Notes: generated by a model not told the origin, from the sequence alone. Shown: positions 23,343-31,886, numbered from the stretch's first letter. The stretch is DNA of 46,435 bases from Pseudomonadota bacterium (GCA_023434095.1 JAEYTJ010000327.1:1-46435); one strand, 5' to 3'. Numbers and translations: made by a program.

Positions 23343-24041
23343 TCACGCCCGCTCCAGCACGCCGACGAGGCTCTCGAACAAAGCGCGTCCGTCGGTCGGG
23401 CCGACCTGCGGGTCCACATGGTTTTCCGGGTGCGGCATCAGGCCGAGAACATTGAGCTTCTCGGAAACGATGCCGGCGATGGAATTGGCGGCGCCGTTCA
23501 GCACCTGCGCGTCGTCGCGGTGTCCGTCCGGCATCACATAGCGGAATAGCACGCGTCCCTCGTCCTCCAGCCGCTTCAGCGTCGCCGCGTCGGCGGTGTA
23601 GTTGCCCTCGCCATGGGCGACGGGGTAGCGGACGATGGCGCCCCTTGCGTAGCGGCGGGTGAAGGGGGTGTCGTTGCGCTCCACCTTCAGCAGCGCCTCG
23701 CGGCAGATGAAGCGCAGCCGCGCGTTGCGCACCAGCACGCCGGGCAGCAGCCCGCTCTCGCACAGGATCTGGAAGCCGTTGCAGATGCCGAGCACCAGCC
23801 CGCCGCGGGCGGCGTGCGCGCGTACCGCGTCCATGATGGCGGCGCGGGCGGCGATGGCGCCGCAGCGCAGATAGTCGCCATACGAGAACCCGCCGGGCAG
23901 GACGACGAGGTCCGTGCCGGGGGGAAGCGCGGTGTCGGCGTGCCAGACCAGGGCTGGCTTGACGCCCGAGACCAGTTCGAGCGCGCGCGCGACGTCGCCC
24001 TCGCGATTGGAGCCGGGGAAAACGAGGACGGCGGCTTTCAT
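23343..24041 (-). CDS. purQ: Phosphoribosylformylglycinamidine synthase, glutaminase subunit PurQ
   Basis: 232 residues from ATG 24041 (MKAAVLVFPGSNREGD), five bases after the purS stop; the frame stays open upstream through purS but has no homology there. It is a class I glutamine amidotransferase: nucleophile C87 in GICNGFQIL and the His204/Glu206 pair in MPHPENH. It frees ammonia from glutamine for PurL. Close spacing to purS implies coupled translation. Confidence 0.97.
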   Translation of the reverse strand: MKAAVLVFPGSNREGDVARALELVSGVKPALVWHADTALPPGTDLVVLPGGFSYGDYLRCGAIAARAAIMDAVRAHAARGGLVLGICNGFQILCESGLLPGVLVRNARLRFICREALLKVERNDTPFTRRYARGAIVRYPVAHGEGNYTADAATLKRLEDEGRVLFRYVMPDGHRDDAQVLNGAANSIAGIVSEKLNVLGLMPHPENHVDPQVGPTDGRALFESLVGVLERA

Positions 24042-24046
24042 CGTCG

Positions 24047-24289
24047 TCAGCCCACCAGCTCGATGCGGTAGGATTCGATCACTGTGTTGGCGAGCAGCTT
24101 CTCGCAGGCGTCCTTGAGGGTCGCCTCGGCCTTGGCGGGATCGCCGGTTTCCAGCTCGACATCGAAGACCTTGCCCTGACGGACGCTGGACACGCCGGGA
24201 ACGCCGAGCGAGCGCAGTGCGCCCTCGATGGCCTTGCCCTGCGGGTCGAGCACGGCGGATTTCAGGGTGACGAGGACGCGCGCCTTCAT
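24047..24289 (-). CDS. purS: Phosphoribosylformylglycinamidine synthase subunit PurS
   Basis: 80 residues; MKARVLVTLKSAVLDPQGKA and the GVSSVRQGKVFDVEL segment are the PurS pattern. PurS bridges PurL and PurQ in the three-part FGAM synthase complex. It is the first gene of the purS-purQ-purL unit and is separated from purC by a terminator-like hairpin. Confidence 0.97.
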   Translation of the reverse strand: MKARVLVTLKSAVLDPQGKAIEGALRSLGVPGVSSVRQGKVFDVELETGDPAKAEATLKDACEKLLANTVIESYRIELVG

Positions 24290-24338
24290 GGATCACTCTC
24301 GGGGAGGTTCGTGCGACAGAAGCACCGAAAAACAGAAA

Positions 24339-24358
24339 CGGGGGCTTTGAGGCCCCCG
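24339..24358 (-). terminator. Intrinsic terminator between purC and purS
   Basis: CGGGGGC (24339-24345) pairs with GCCCCCG (24352-24358); on the minus strand it is followed by TTTCTGTTTTT. A second inverted repeat (ATGCGG...CTGCCC-CGA-GGGCAG...CCGCAT, 24393-24430) lies between it and the purC stop. Together they suggest that purC and purSQL are at least partly separate transcripts. Confidence 0.75.
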
Positions 24359-24439
24359 CCTACCATCTGGCCGCGAACGGCTCAATGCTCGAATGCGGCA
24401 TGGCTGCCCCGAGGGCAGGACATTCCGCATCCGGGACGT

Positions 24440-25219
24440 TCACTCGTCGGGTTCGGATTTCACCAGAACCGGGCCACCCGGCTGGGCGCGCTCGTTCTCG
24501 GTCATGATGCCGAGGCGGCGGGCGACCTCCGAATAGGCCTCCACCAGCCCGCCCATGTCGCGGCGGAAGCGGTCCTTGTCGAGCTTGTCGTTCGATTTGA
24601 TGTCCCACAGCCGGCACGAATCCGGGCTGATCTCGTCGGCGACGACGATGCGCATCATGTCGCCTTCCCACAGGCGGCCGCATTCCATCTTGAAATCGAC
24701 GAGACGGATGCCGACGCCGAGGAAGAGGCCGGACAGGAAGTCGTTGACGCGGATCGCGAGCGCGATGATGTCGTCGATTTCCTGGGTGGTGGCCCAGCCG
24801 AAGGCGGTGATGTGCTCTTCGGAAACCAGCGGGTCGTTGAGCGCGTCGTTCTTGTAGTAGAACTCGATGATCGAGCGCGGAAGCTGCGTGCCTTCCTCGA
24901 TGCCGAGGCGGGAGGACAGCGAGCCGGCGGCGACGTTGCGCACGACGACTTCCAGCGGAATGATCTCGACTTCGCGGATGAGCTGCTCGCGCATGTTCAG
25001 CCGCTTGATGAAATGCGTGGGGACCCCGATCTCGTTCAGCTTCAGGAAGACATATTCCGAGATGCGGTTGTTCAGCACGCCCTTGCCGTCGATGACATCG
25101 TGCTTCTTGTTGTTGAAGGCGGTGGCGTCGTCCTTGAAGTGCTGGATCAGCGTGCCGGGCTCAGGGCCTTCATAGAGGACCTTCGCCTTACCTTCATAAA
25201 TGCGGCGGCGGCGGCTCAT
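24440..25219 (-). CDS. purC: SAICAR synthetase PurC
   Basis: 259 residues from ATG 25219 (MSRRRRIYEGKAKVLYEG), the start favoured by family comparison; ATG 25249 in frame would add ten residues, and neither has a good ribosome site. EGKAK, KHDVIDGKGVLNNRISE, VVRNVAAGS, FKMECGR and ADEISPDSCRLWD are the usual ATP- and CAIR-binding motifs. It condenses CAIR with aspartate in purine synthesis; PurB, encoded at 26909, performs the next step. Confidence 0.97.
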   Translation of the reverse strand: MSRRRRIYEGKAKVLYEGPEPGTLIQHFKDDATAFNNKKHDVIDGKGVLNNRISEYVFLKLNEIGVPTHFIKRLNMREQLIREVEIIPLEVVVRNVAAGSLSSRLGIEEGTQLPRSIIEFYYKNDALNDPLVSEEHITAFGWATTQEIDDIIALAIRVNDFLSGLFLGVGIRLVDFKMECGRLWEGDMMRIVVADEISPDSCRLWDIKSNDKLDKDRFRRDMGGLVEAYSEVARRLGIMTENERAQPGGPVLVKSEPDE

Positions 25220-25561
25220 GGGTGGGTACCGTCGGTTGAGGAAGTCCATTAGGATGCCGGGGCTCCGGTTCCGGGTTCACGGCTGGGGCGCCGCGTCTGC
25301 GCGAACTCTCCGCGCTCTGACGATTCGTCTCGCATGGCGCGGGCACCCTCGGGGCGGACACTATCGCATCGGGGGGGCGGATACAAACGCCGCAACAAGG
25401 GTGGCGCTGCATTGCGGCGCCCGGCGGGCGCCTGTCCACCACCTTGGCGCGCGGATGAGCGTCACATTGCCCTAGGTGATCTCCGCGAGGGTCCGGGGCG
25501 TTGATTTGGGGAGAGCGTCGCGATAATCAAGCCGCGCTTTCCAGAGACACGGGGCGACCAG
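25220..25561. other. Divergent spacer between purC and the zeta-inhibitor gene
   Basis: No gene is recognised in this 342-bp spacer. It should hold the promoters of both genes. A weak candidate for the rightward promoter is TTGATT (25501-25506) with TAATCA (25524-25529) at 17-bp spacing. Confidence 0.4.
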
Positions 25562-25885
25562 ATGAGCACGTTCGACAACCGCGAAGACGCGTTCGAGGCC
25601 AAGTACGCCCACGACCAGAATCTGCGCTTCAAGGCGCTGGCGCGCCGCAACAAGGCCCTCGGCCTGTGGGCGGCCGAGAAGCTCGGCCTGACGGGCGAGG
25701 AGGCCAACGCCTATGCCGGTTCCGTTGTCGCGGCGGACCTCGAGGAGGCTGGCGACGAGGACGTCTACCGCAAGGTGAAGGGTGATTTCGACGCCAAGGG
25801 CCTCGATGTGTCGGAGCACCGCATCCGCCGCACGATGGAAGAACTGTTGGCGGAGGCGATCGCGACGCTGAAGAAGGAGGGCTGA
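25562..25885 (+). CDS. F1-ATPase inhibitor zeta subunit family (DUF1476)
   Basis: 107 residues, helical and charged. MSTFDNREDAFEAKYAHDQN followed by LRFKALARRNKALGLWAAEKLGL is the hallmark of DUF1476, whose Paracoccus member is the zeta subunit that blocks ATP hydrolysis by the F1FO-ATP synthase through its N-terminal segment. The family is confined to alphaproteobacteria, which supports the host assignment. GGGGCGACCAG before the ATG gives a weak ribosome site. In many members inhibition is weak, so activity here is not certain. Confidence 0.9.
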   Translation: MSTFDNREDAFEAKYAHDQNLRFKALARRNKALGLWAAEKLGLTGEEANAYAGSVVAADLEEAGDEDVYRKVKGDFDAKGLDVSEHRIRRTMEELLAEAIATLKKEG

Positions 25886-25893
25886 GGCCCTCC
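25876..25893 (+). terminator. Weak hairpin spanning the zeta-inhibitor stop codon
   Basis: GGAGGGC (25876-25882) pairs with GCCCTCC (25887-25893) around TGAG; the stop codon is in the loop. No T-run follows, so termination is doubtful. Confidence 0.3.
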
Positions 25894-26156
25894 GACCGCC
25901 GCCCTGCGGCACGGGTCGCGCGGGGGGCTGCGGCCCGTTCTTCCTTTCGTCCGCCGCCATTTCCGCGCGACGGCGTGTGCGCCATGCCGAGGATTGCCGC
26001 GACGGCGCGGCGCCCGGCGTGCTGCCGCGGCGGATTCGTCGCTCTTTCCCTGCTAGGTAATGCAACCAATTTCGCCGGATTCGATTGCTATCGAGGATAG
26101 ATAGCGAGCGGGTCCGCCGGAGACGTGGCCTTGGGCGCTCCCGCAGGGAGGTTCAC

Positions 26157-26840
26157 ATGCAAAAAATGTTGAAGACGCTGGCGCTGGCCGCCGGCCTGCT
26201 CGTCGGCGGCGCGGCGTTCACCGCGGCCTCGGCGGCGGTGGTGACGCGCGACCTCAATGTGCGCGCGGGTCCCGGCACCAATTTCCGGGTGATCGGCACG
26301 CTGCCCGGTGGAAGCCGGGTGAATGTCGGCGGATGCCAGGGCAATTGGTGCCAGGTGGGCGGCGGCTGGGTGAGCGCCAGCTATCTCGCCGGCGGCAGCC
26401 AGACGGTCATGGTGAACCCCAATTATGTCGCGGACGACGTGGCGCTCGGCGTCGGCGCCTTCGCGCTCGGCGCGGTGGCCGGTTCGGCCTGGGGCCCGGG
26501 CTGGGGCGGCGGCTATTACGGCCCCGGCTGGGGCTACGGGCCGGGCTGGGGTCCGCGTCCGATCTGGTGGGGTCGTCCCGGCTGGGGCCCGCGTCCCGGA
26601 TGGGGTCCCCGTCCGGGTTGGGGGCCGCGTCCCGGCTGGGGCCCGCGCCCGGGTTGGGGGCCGCGTCCGGGCTGGGGCGGACCGCGTCCCGGCATGGGCC
26701 CGCGTCCCGGCTGGGGCGGTCCGCGTCCGGGCATGGGTCCGCGTCCCGGAATGGGCCCGCGTCCGGTCTATATGCGGGGCGGCGGTTTCGGCGGTGGCCC
26801 GCGCGGCTTCGGCGGTGGCGGCGGGCGCGGCTGGCGCTAG
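26157..26840 (+). CDS. Secreted SH3b-domain protein with Gly/Pro/Trp/Arg repeat tail
   Basis: 227 residues from ATG 26157, preceded by GGGAGG; an earlier ATG at 26085 adds a non-signal stretch and is rejected. Residues 1-26 form a signal peptide ending ASA. A bacterial SH3 domain follows (about 28-78: TRDLNVRAGPGTNFRVIG, then GGCQGNWCQVGGGWVSASYL, with a Cys pair). A short hydrophobic glycine/alanine segment (about 95-112) leads to a tail of GWGPRP-type repeats and a GGG-rich end. SH3b domains often bind peptidoglycan; the tail is probably disordered or exposed. Periplasmic or envelope function is inferred. Confidence 0.88.
   Translation: MQKMLKTLALAAGLLVGGAAFTAASAAVVTRDLNVRAGPGTNFRVIGTLPGGSRVNVGGCQGNWCQVGGGWVSASYLAGGSQTVMVNPNYVADDVALGVGAFALGAVAGSAWGPGWGGGYYGPGWGYGPGWGPRPIWWGRPGWGPRPGWGPRPGWGPRPGWGPRPGWGPRPGWGGPRPGMGPRPGWGGPRPGMGPRPGMGPRPVYMRGGGFGGGPRGFGGGGGRGWR
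26566..26770 (+). repeat. In-frame tandem repeats encoding GWGPRP units
   Basis: About ten imperfect 18-bp units (with some 21-bp GWGGPRP and GMGPRP variants) code for the repeat tail of the SH3 protein. Synonymous differences between units show the repeats are not fresh copies, though unit number could vary between strains. Confidence 0.85.
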
Positions 26841-26864
26841 GATACGAGCGACGAATTTGACGAC

Positions 26865-26890
26865 AGAGGCCGGGGGAAACCCCGGCCTCT
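26865..26890 (+). terminator. Strong hairpin terminator after the SH3-protein gene
   Basis: AGAGGCCGGGG (26865-26875) pairs perfectly with CCCCGGCCTCT (26880-26890) around a GAAA tetraloop, followed by TTGTC. It lies between convergent genes. Confidence 0.8.
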
Positions 26891-26908
26891 TTGTCGCGCG
26901 CGCGACGT

Positions 26909-28216
26909 TCAGCTGCGGCCGAACACCCGCTGGAAGATCGTGTCGACATGCTTGAGGTGGTAGCCGAGGTCGAACTTCTCGGCGATTTCCTCTTCCGAGA
27001 GATACTGGCGCACCTCGGGGTCGGCGTTCAGCAGCTTCTGGAATTCGCCCTCGCCGCGCCAGACCGGCATGGCGTTGCGCTGCACGAGGCGGTAGGCGTC
27101 CTCGCGGCTGGCACCCTTCTGGGTGAGGGCCAGCAGCACGCGCTGCGAATGCACCAGCCCGCCGAGCCGGTCGAGATTCCTCTGCATGTTCTCGGGATAG
27201 ACGACGAGCTTCTCGATGACGCCGGCCAGCCGGTTCAGCGCGAAATCGAGCGTGACGGTGGCGTCCGGGCCGATCATCCGCTCCACCGAGGAGTGCGAGA
27301 TGTCGCGTTCATGCCACAGCGCGACGTTCTCCAGCGCCGGCGTGACCATGCCGCGCACGAGGCGGGCGAGGCCGGTGATGTTTTCGGTGAGCACCGGGTT
27401 GCGCTTGTGCGGCATGGCCGAGGAGCCCTTCTGGCCGGCGGAGAAGAACTCCTCGGCTTCCAGAACCTCGGTGCGCTGCAGATGGCGGATTTCGATCGCC
27501 ACCCGCTCCATGGAGGACGCGACGACGCCGAGCGCGGCGAAATAGGCGGCGTGGCGGTCGCGCGGGATCACCTGGGTGGAGACCGGCTCGACCGTCAGGC
27601 CCATCTTGGCCGCGACATGCTCTTCCACGCGCGGGTCGATCTGGGCGAAGGTGCCGACGGCGCCTGATATGGCGCAGGTCGCCACCTCTTCACGGGCGGC
27701 GACGAGCCGGGCGCGGTTGCGCTGAAACTCGGCATGGGCCTGGGCAAGCTTCAGGCCGAAGGTGGTCGGCTCCGCATGGATGCCGTGGGAGCGGCCGATG
27801 GTGGGGGTCAGCTTGTGCTCGAAGGCGCGGGCTTCCAGTGCCGCCAGCAGCCGGTCGACATCCTTGATCAGGATGTCGGCGGCGCGCACCAGTTGCACCG
27901 ACAGGCAGGTGTCCAGCACGTCCGACGAGGTCATGCCCTGGTGGACGAAGCGGGCTTCCGGCCCGACGATCTCGGCGAGATGGGTCAGGAAGGCGATGAC
28001 GTCGTGCTTGGTGACGGCTTCGATCTCGTCGATGCGGTCGACGTCGAAGCTCGCGTCCTTCGCCATCTCCCAGATCTTCACCGCCGCTTCCTTCGGCACC
28101 ACGCCGATTTCCGCCAGCGCATCGGTGGCGTGCGCCTCGATCTCGAACCAGATGCGGAAGCGGGTCTGCGGCTCCCAGATGGCAGCCATTTCGGGGCGGG
28201 TATAACGCGGGATCAC
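26909..28216 (-). CDS. purB: Adenylosuccinate lyase
   Basis: 435 residues starting at GTG 28216 (MIPRYTRPEMAAIWEP, the usual alphaproteobacterial start). The fumarase-superfamily signature GSSAMPHKRNP is at 264-274 and GRSHGIHAEPTTFG at 141-154, with TSSDVLDT at 96-103. It removes fumarate from SAICAR and from adenylosuccinate, serving both IMP and AMP synthesis. The ribosome site is weak. It is close to the other pur genes but separated by the zeta-inhibitor and SH3 genes. Confidence 0.97.
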   Translation of the reverse strand: MIPRYTRPEMAAIWEPQTRFRIWFEIEAHATDALAEIGVVPKEAAVKIWEMAKDASFDVDRIDEIEAVTKHDVIAFLTHLAEIVGPEARFVHQGMTSSDVLDTCLSVQLVRAADILIKDVDRLLAALEARAFEHKLTPTIGRSHGIHAEPTTFGLKLAQAHAEFQRNRARLVAAREEVATCAISGAVGTFAQIDPRVEEHVAAKMGLTVEPVSTQVIPRDRHAAYFAALGVVASSMERVAIEIRHLQRTEVLEAEEFFSAGQKGSSAMPHKRNPVLTENITGLARLVRGMVTPALENVALWHERDISHSSVERMIGPDATVTLDFALNRLAGVIEKLVVYPENMQRNLDRLGGLVHSQRVLLALTQKGASREDAYRLVQRNAMPVWRGEGEFQKLLNADPEVRQYLSEEEIAEKFDLGYHLKHVDTIFQRVFGRS

Positions 28217-28302
28217 GAGCGGGCTCTTTCGGCAAGCGACAGGGTTGCCCGCGCTCTAGCAGAAAGGCGCCACGACGACAAACCGCGCGCCCGCCCGTGC
28301 AG

Positions 28303-28989
28303 TTACACCAGTTCGCCGCGCGCCCGCAGCGCGGCGCTGCGGATGGCGTCGATATTGCCGGCATAGGCGTCGGCGCTGCCCTTGAACACGGCGGAGCCGG
28401 CGACCAGCGCGTTGGCGCCGGCCCTGATGCAGGCGGCCGCGGTGTCCTTCGTCACGCCGCCGTCGATCTCGATATGGATCGACCGCTCGCCCACCATGGC
28501 GGCGAGCTGGGCGACCTTGTCCATCACCGAGGGGATGAAGGCCTGGCCGCCGAAGCCGGGATTGACCGTCATCACGATGATCACGTCGATGAGGTCGAGC
28601 ACATGCTCGACCGCACTCGCCGGGGTGGCGGGGTTCAGCGCGACGCCGGCCTTCTTGCCCAGTGCGCGGATCGCCTGCAGCGAGCGGTGCAGATGCGGCC
28701 CCGCCTCGGCATGGACGGTGATGTGGTCGGCGCCGGCCTTGGCGAAGGCCTCCAGATACGGATCGGCGGGCGCGATCATCAGGTGCACGTCGAAGGGCTT
28801 GGCGGAATAGGGACGCACCGCCTTCACCACGTCAGGGCCGAAGGAGATGTTGGGCACGAAATGCCCGTCCATCACGTCGATATGGATCCAGTCCGCCCCG
28901 GCGGCGTCGACCGCGCGCACTTCCTCGCCGAAGCGGGCGAAGTCGCAGGCGAGGATGGAGGGGGAAAGGATCAGCGGGCGGGTGGTCAT
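28303..28989 (-). CDS. rpe: Ribulose-phosphate 3-epimerase
   Basis: 228 residues from ATG 28989 (MTTRPLILSPSILACDF), preceded by GGAG; the open frame continues upstream into the next gene but without homology. Motifs LSPSILACDFA, HIDVMDGHFVPNIS, HLMI, MTVNPGFGGQAFI and EIDGGV carry the metal-binding His/Asp residues of the TIM barrel. It interconverts ribulose 5-phosphate and xylulose 5-phosphate in the pentose phosphate pathway (and the Calvin cycle if present). Confidence 0.97.
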   Translation of the reverse strand: MTTRPLILSPSILACDFARFGEEVRAVDAAGADWIHIDVMDGHFVPNISFGPDVVKAVRPYSAKPFDVHLMIAPADPYLEAFAKAGADHITVHAEAGPHLHRSLQAIRALGKKAGVALNPATPASAVEHVLDLIDVIIVMTVNPGFGGQAFIPSVMDKVAQLAAMVGERSIHIEIDGGVTKDTAAACIRAGANALVAGSAVFKGSADAYAGNIDAIRSAALRARGELV

Positions 28990-29066
28990 GGCGGGGGCTC
29001 CGGCTGTTTGCCGGGGCGTAGCATCATTGGGGCCGGGGCGGCAATGCCGTCCCGGCCCGTGCCTGT

Positions 29067-31205
29067 CTAAAGGCCGCAGCTCGCCGAGAGCGTGCCGGCC
29101 GGAACGGTCGCGCCGCCAATGGCGAAGACCTGTCCGCCGGTCTGGATCAGCTCGGTACCGGACCATTGGCCGGCGTCGGCCGAGCAGGGGGCGGGTACGT
29201 CGGTCGTGCCAATGTTGCCGGAAATGTCCTGGATCGGGCCGGAGACATAGACGGCGGAACTGCCGCTGGCGATCACCTCCACATCGGTGAAGCTCACCCC
29301 GGTCACCGGCCCGCCGGCGAAGCCATAGGCGTCACCGTAGAAATAGACGCCGTAGCTGCCGGGATTGGAGATGGTGACGTTCTCGAAGCTGATGTCGCTC
29401 GATGGGTTGAGGAAGATGCCGGCGCGGTAGGTGTCCTCGATAAAGGCGTTCCTCACCGAGATGTCCGTGGTTTCGCCCGGCAGGTTGAAGGAGGAGGCGA
29501 ACATCAGCCCGTTGATGCCGCCGCGCAGCGTGAGATCGTCGAGCGTGGCGTGCGACGTTTTCTGCAGCACGATGAGGTCCATGGAGCGTTCCATGGCGGA
29601 ATTGTCGATGTTGATGGAGCGCAGTGCCGCCCCGTCCACGCCGACGAGCAGGATGCCCTCGCGGCGGCTGTTGACGATGGAGAGGTTCTCCACCGTGAGG
29701 TTGCCGCTCTGGCCGGTGACGGTGTTCTCCCAGTCGATCTCCTCATAGCGGCTGCCGACGAACAGGCCGTAAGTCACGTTCTCCATCGACACATTGCGCA
29801 GGGTGAGGTCTTCCACCGCCACATTGGGGTTGAAAATCGACCATTCGCAGTCCGTATTGCTCTCGCAGAAGGCGAGGTCGTGGATGCGGGTGCCGCTGAT
29901 CGTGGCGCCCGAAACGCTCTCCAGCGCGATGCCGTGTTCGGCCGTGCCGGCAATGTCGAGATCGCGCATGACGATGCCGGAGACGCCTTCCGCCACCACG
30001 CCGGAACGGCCGCCCCGGATGGCGAGCGCCGCCACGGCGCTGCGGTCGCCATCGAGCGAGATCACGTCGTCGAGCGGGTCGGTGCCGTTCAGCCGCGCTG
30101 CTGGCAGGGCGTTACGGAACAGTGCGGTGCCGCCGCTCACCGCGCCGCGCACGGCGAGCGCGCCGCCGCCGCCGAGCAGGAACTGACCGGTGCCGAGCGA
30201 GACGGCGGAATCGACGTCGATGTTGCCGGAGGCCAGCACCAGCGCGCCGTTGCCCGCCGTCGCCAGCCGGGCGTCGATGGTGCCGGCGTCGTCGCCCGCG
30301 CCGATGGTCACCACCCGGCCGGCGACCGCGCCGGTCTCGGTGTAGACGGCGGCTTCCGCCGCGCCGGTCGCGCCGACATGGGTGCGGATGGCATCGGAAC
30401 GTTCGACCCGGCGATAGAGCGGATCGTAGGGAGCCTCGCTGGAGGTGTCGCCGAGCGGCACGCGCAGGCGGGCAAGGAAGACGCCCTGCGTGTCGTATTG
30501 CTCGTCATAGGTCAGCCCGGCGACGAGGGTGAGGCGCGAGCCATTGCCGAAGCTCGGCAGCCCGGCGCGGGAGATTTCGATGCGGGCGGAGACGCCGGGC
30601 ACATCCTCGATATCCTCGCCCGTGTACCAGTAGCCGCCGGCAAAGAGCTTGATCTGGGTGAGATCGTCCGGGGAGAGGAAGGGCAGGCGGTAGCCGATTT
30701 CGCCGTCGACGCCTTGCAGCGCGGTTTCCTCGCCAGCACGGAAGATGAGGCGTCCGGCCTCGATCAGCGCGGCGTTGGCGCTGACCAGCGCCGCCTCGAC
30801 GTCGCCCACGGGGAGGTAGCCGTTGGCGCGCAGCTCCCAATCCTGGCTCAGCGCCTCGACGCCGAGGCCGATCTGGGTGAAGCCGTTGTCGTACCGGCTG
30901 TTCAGATAGTCGAAATAGCCATTGACGCCGTAGACCCAGCCATTCGCGTGCCGGAAACGGTAGCCGAGGCCGAGCGACCCCTGCTCGATCTCCTGTTCGC
31001 TGCCGAAGCTGGCGCGGGCATCAAGGAACAGCAGCCGGTCCGTGTCGCCCAGCATGGGCAGGAACAGGTCGAAGCTGCCGAAGGCTTCGTTTCCAACGCT
31101 GCCGAGCGTGGCTTCCACCGCGGCGGGGGAAACGCCCCGCGGCTCGGCCATCGCCGGCAGACTCACCGTGGCCGCGAACATCACGGGAAGTACGGCGCGT
31201 CTCAT
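29067..31205 (-). CDS. Inverse-autotransporter-like outer-membrane protein with parallel beta-helix passenger
   Basis: 712 residues from ATG 31205, preceded by AGGAGA; longer frame start at 31295 rejected because it places the signal peptide inside. Residues 1-20 are a signal peptide (AMA cleavage). About 35-253 looks like the inverse autotransporter (intimin/invasin) beta-domain: LFLPML, LLFLDARASF, GLGYRFR, GWVYGVNGYFDY, and WELRANGYLPVGD, ending at YDPLYRRVERS (260-270). From about 280 to 660 repeated rungs (GIVMRDLDIAG, DLTLRNVSMEN, NLTVENLSIVN, DISFENVTISN) indicate a right-handed parallel beta-helix. C447/C453 and C674/C710 could be disulfides. The passenger would face outside; ligand unknown. 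Confidence 0.85.
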   Translation of the reverse strand: MRRAVLPVMFAATVSLPAMAEPRGVSPAAVEATLGSVGNEAFGSFDLFLPMLGDTDRLLFLDARASFGSEQEIEQGSLGLGYRFRHANGWVYGVNGYFDYLNSRYDNGFTQIGLGVEALSQDWELRANGYLPVGDVEAALVSANAALIEAGRLIFRAGEETALQGVDGEIGYRLPFLSPDDLTQIKLFAGGYWYTGEDIEDVPGVSARIEISRAGLPSFGNGSRLTLVAGLTYDEQYDTQGVFLARLRVPLGDTSSEAPYDPLYRRVERSDAIRTHVGATGAAEAAVYTETGAVAGRVVTIGAGDDAGTIDARLATAGNGALVLASGNIDVDSAVSLGTGQFLLGGGGALAVRGAVSGGTALFRNALPAARLNGTDPLDDVISLDGDRSAVAALAIRGGRSGVVAEGVSGIVMRDLDIAGTAEHGIALESVSGATISGTRIHDLAFCESNTDCEWSIFNPNVAVEDLTLRNVSMENVTYGLFVGSRYEEIDWENTVTGQSGNLTVENLSIVNSRREGILLVGVDGAALRSINIDNSAMERSMDLIVLQKTSHATLDDLTLRGGINGLMFASSFNLPGETTDISVRNAFIEDTYRAGIFLNPSSDISFENVTISNPGSYGVYFYGDAYGFAGGPVTGVSFTDVEVIASGSSAVYVSGPIQDISGNIGTTDVPAPCSADAGQWSGTELIQTGGQVFAIGGATVPAGTLSASCGL

Positions 31206-31496
31206 GTGCACTCTCCTGGGGAAGGTGCCGGGGCATTTGCGAAGCCCAGGCCCGGCCCGTCCGATAGCACCAATAATCGACACACTGAACGACAAACGAA
31301 TCTAAGTTATTGAAAATAAATGTAATTTCTAATTGTTCGCATTCCAATGAAGGTGGATTTCGGGCGTTTCCCCGCCGCACGAGCGGACGTTGCGGCACGG
31401 CACTCATTGCCGTTGGGGCAGAAAAGGCGTCCCATTACCACCTCGAATCCACTGCGCGCAGGGCGGCGCAGGGGCGACCCTGAGGAGGGACATGTC
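31206..31496. promoter_or_regulatory. AT-rich divergent promoter region
   Basis: The 291-bp spacer between the outer-membrane protein gene and the small Gly/Tyr-rich gene has an unusually AT-rich core (about 31290-31350), where promoters for both directions probably lie. No single -35/-10 pair stands out enough to call. Confidence 0.45.
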
Positions 31497-31871
31497 ATGA
31501 TGAGGAAGAGCATGCTCGCCGGGCTGGCGATGCTGTCGAGCGTCGGCCTGCTCGGCACGGTACAGGACGCCAACGCCTGGCGTGCCGCGGGCTGCGGCGG
31601 ACGCGGCTGCGCGGCGGCCTGGGGTCCGGGTCCGGGCCATTATTACGGCCCCGGCCGCTATTACGGCCCGGTACCGCGCGGCGGCGGCGTCGTCGTGGTC
31701 AATCCGCGTCCCTACTGGCCGCCGGGCGGGGCGGTCGCGGCCGGTGCCGCGCTCGGCTTCCTCACCGGGGTGGCCGCCGCGAACCTCGCCGGCCCGCCGC
31801 CGCAGCCGAACTATTGCTGGTTCTATACCAACCCTCAGCGCACCCAGGGCTTCTGGGAGCCGTGCCCCTGA
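31497..31871 (+). CDS. Small secreted Gly/Pro/Tyr-rich protein
   Basis: 124 residues from ATG 31497 (an ATG follows at once), with GGAGG upstream. The first 27 residues are a signal peptide ending ANA. The mature part has CGGRGC, YYGPGRYYGP repeats, a VVVVNPRPYWPPGG stretch, a glycine/alanine hydrophobic segment (about 78-96) and a C-terminal NYCWFYTNPQRTQGFWEPCP with two cysteines. This layout resembles small envelope proteins common in Rhizobiales. Function unknown. It is divergent from the outer-membrane beta-helix gene, with which it may share regulation. Confidence 0.8.
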   Translation: MMRKSMLAGLAMLSSVGLLGTVQDANAWRAAGCGGRGCAAAWGPGPGHYYGPGRYYGPVPRGGGVVVVNPRPYWPPGGAVAAGAALGFLTGVAAANLAGPPPQPNYCWFYTNPQRTQGFWEPCP

Positions 31872-31886
31872 GCCTTGCATAAAAAA

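Noticed and set aside
26566..26770. Possible CRISPR or noncoding repeat array
   Set aside because: The units keep one reading frame and code for GWGPRP, with no spacers, so this is a protein repeat.
29166..31313. 715-codon open frame opposite the outer-membrane protein gene
   Set aside because: The minus frame has a signal peptide, ribosome site and barrel/helix pattern; the plus frame has none of these.
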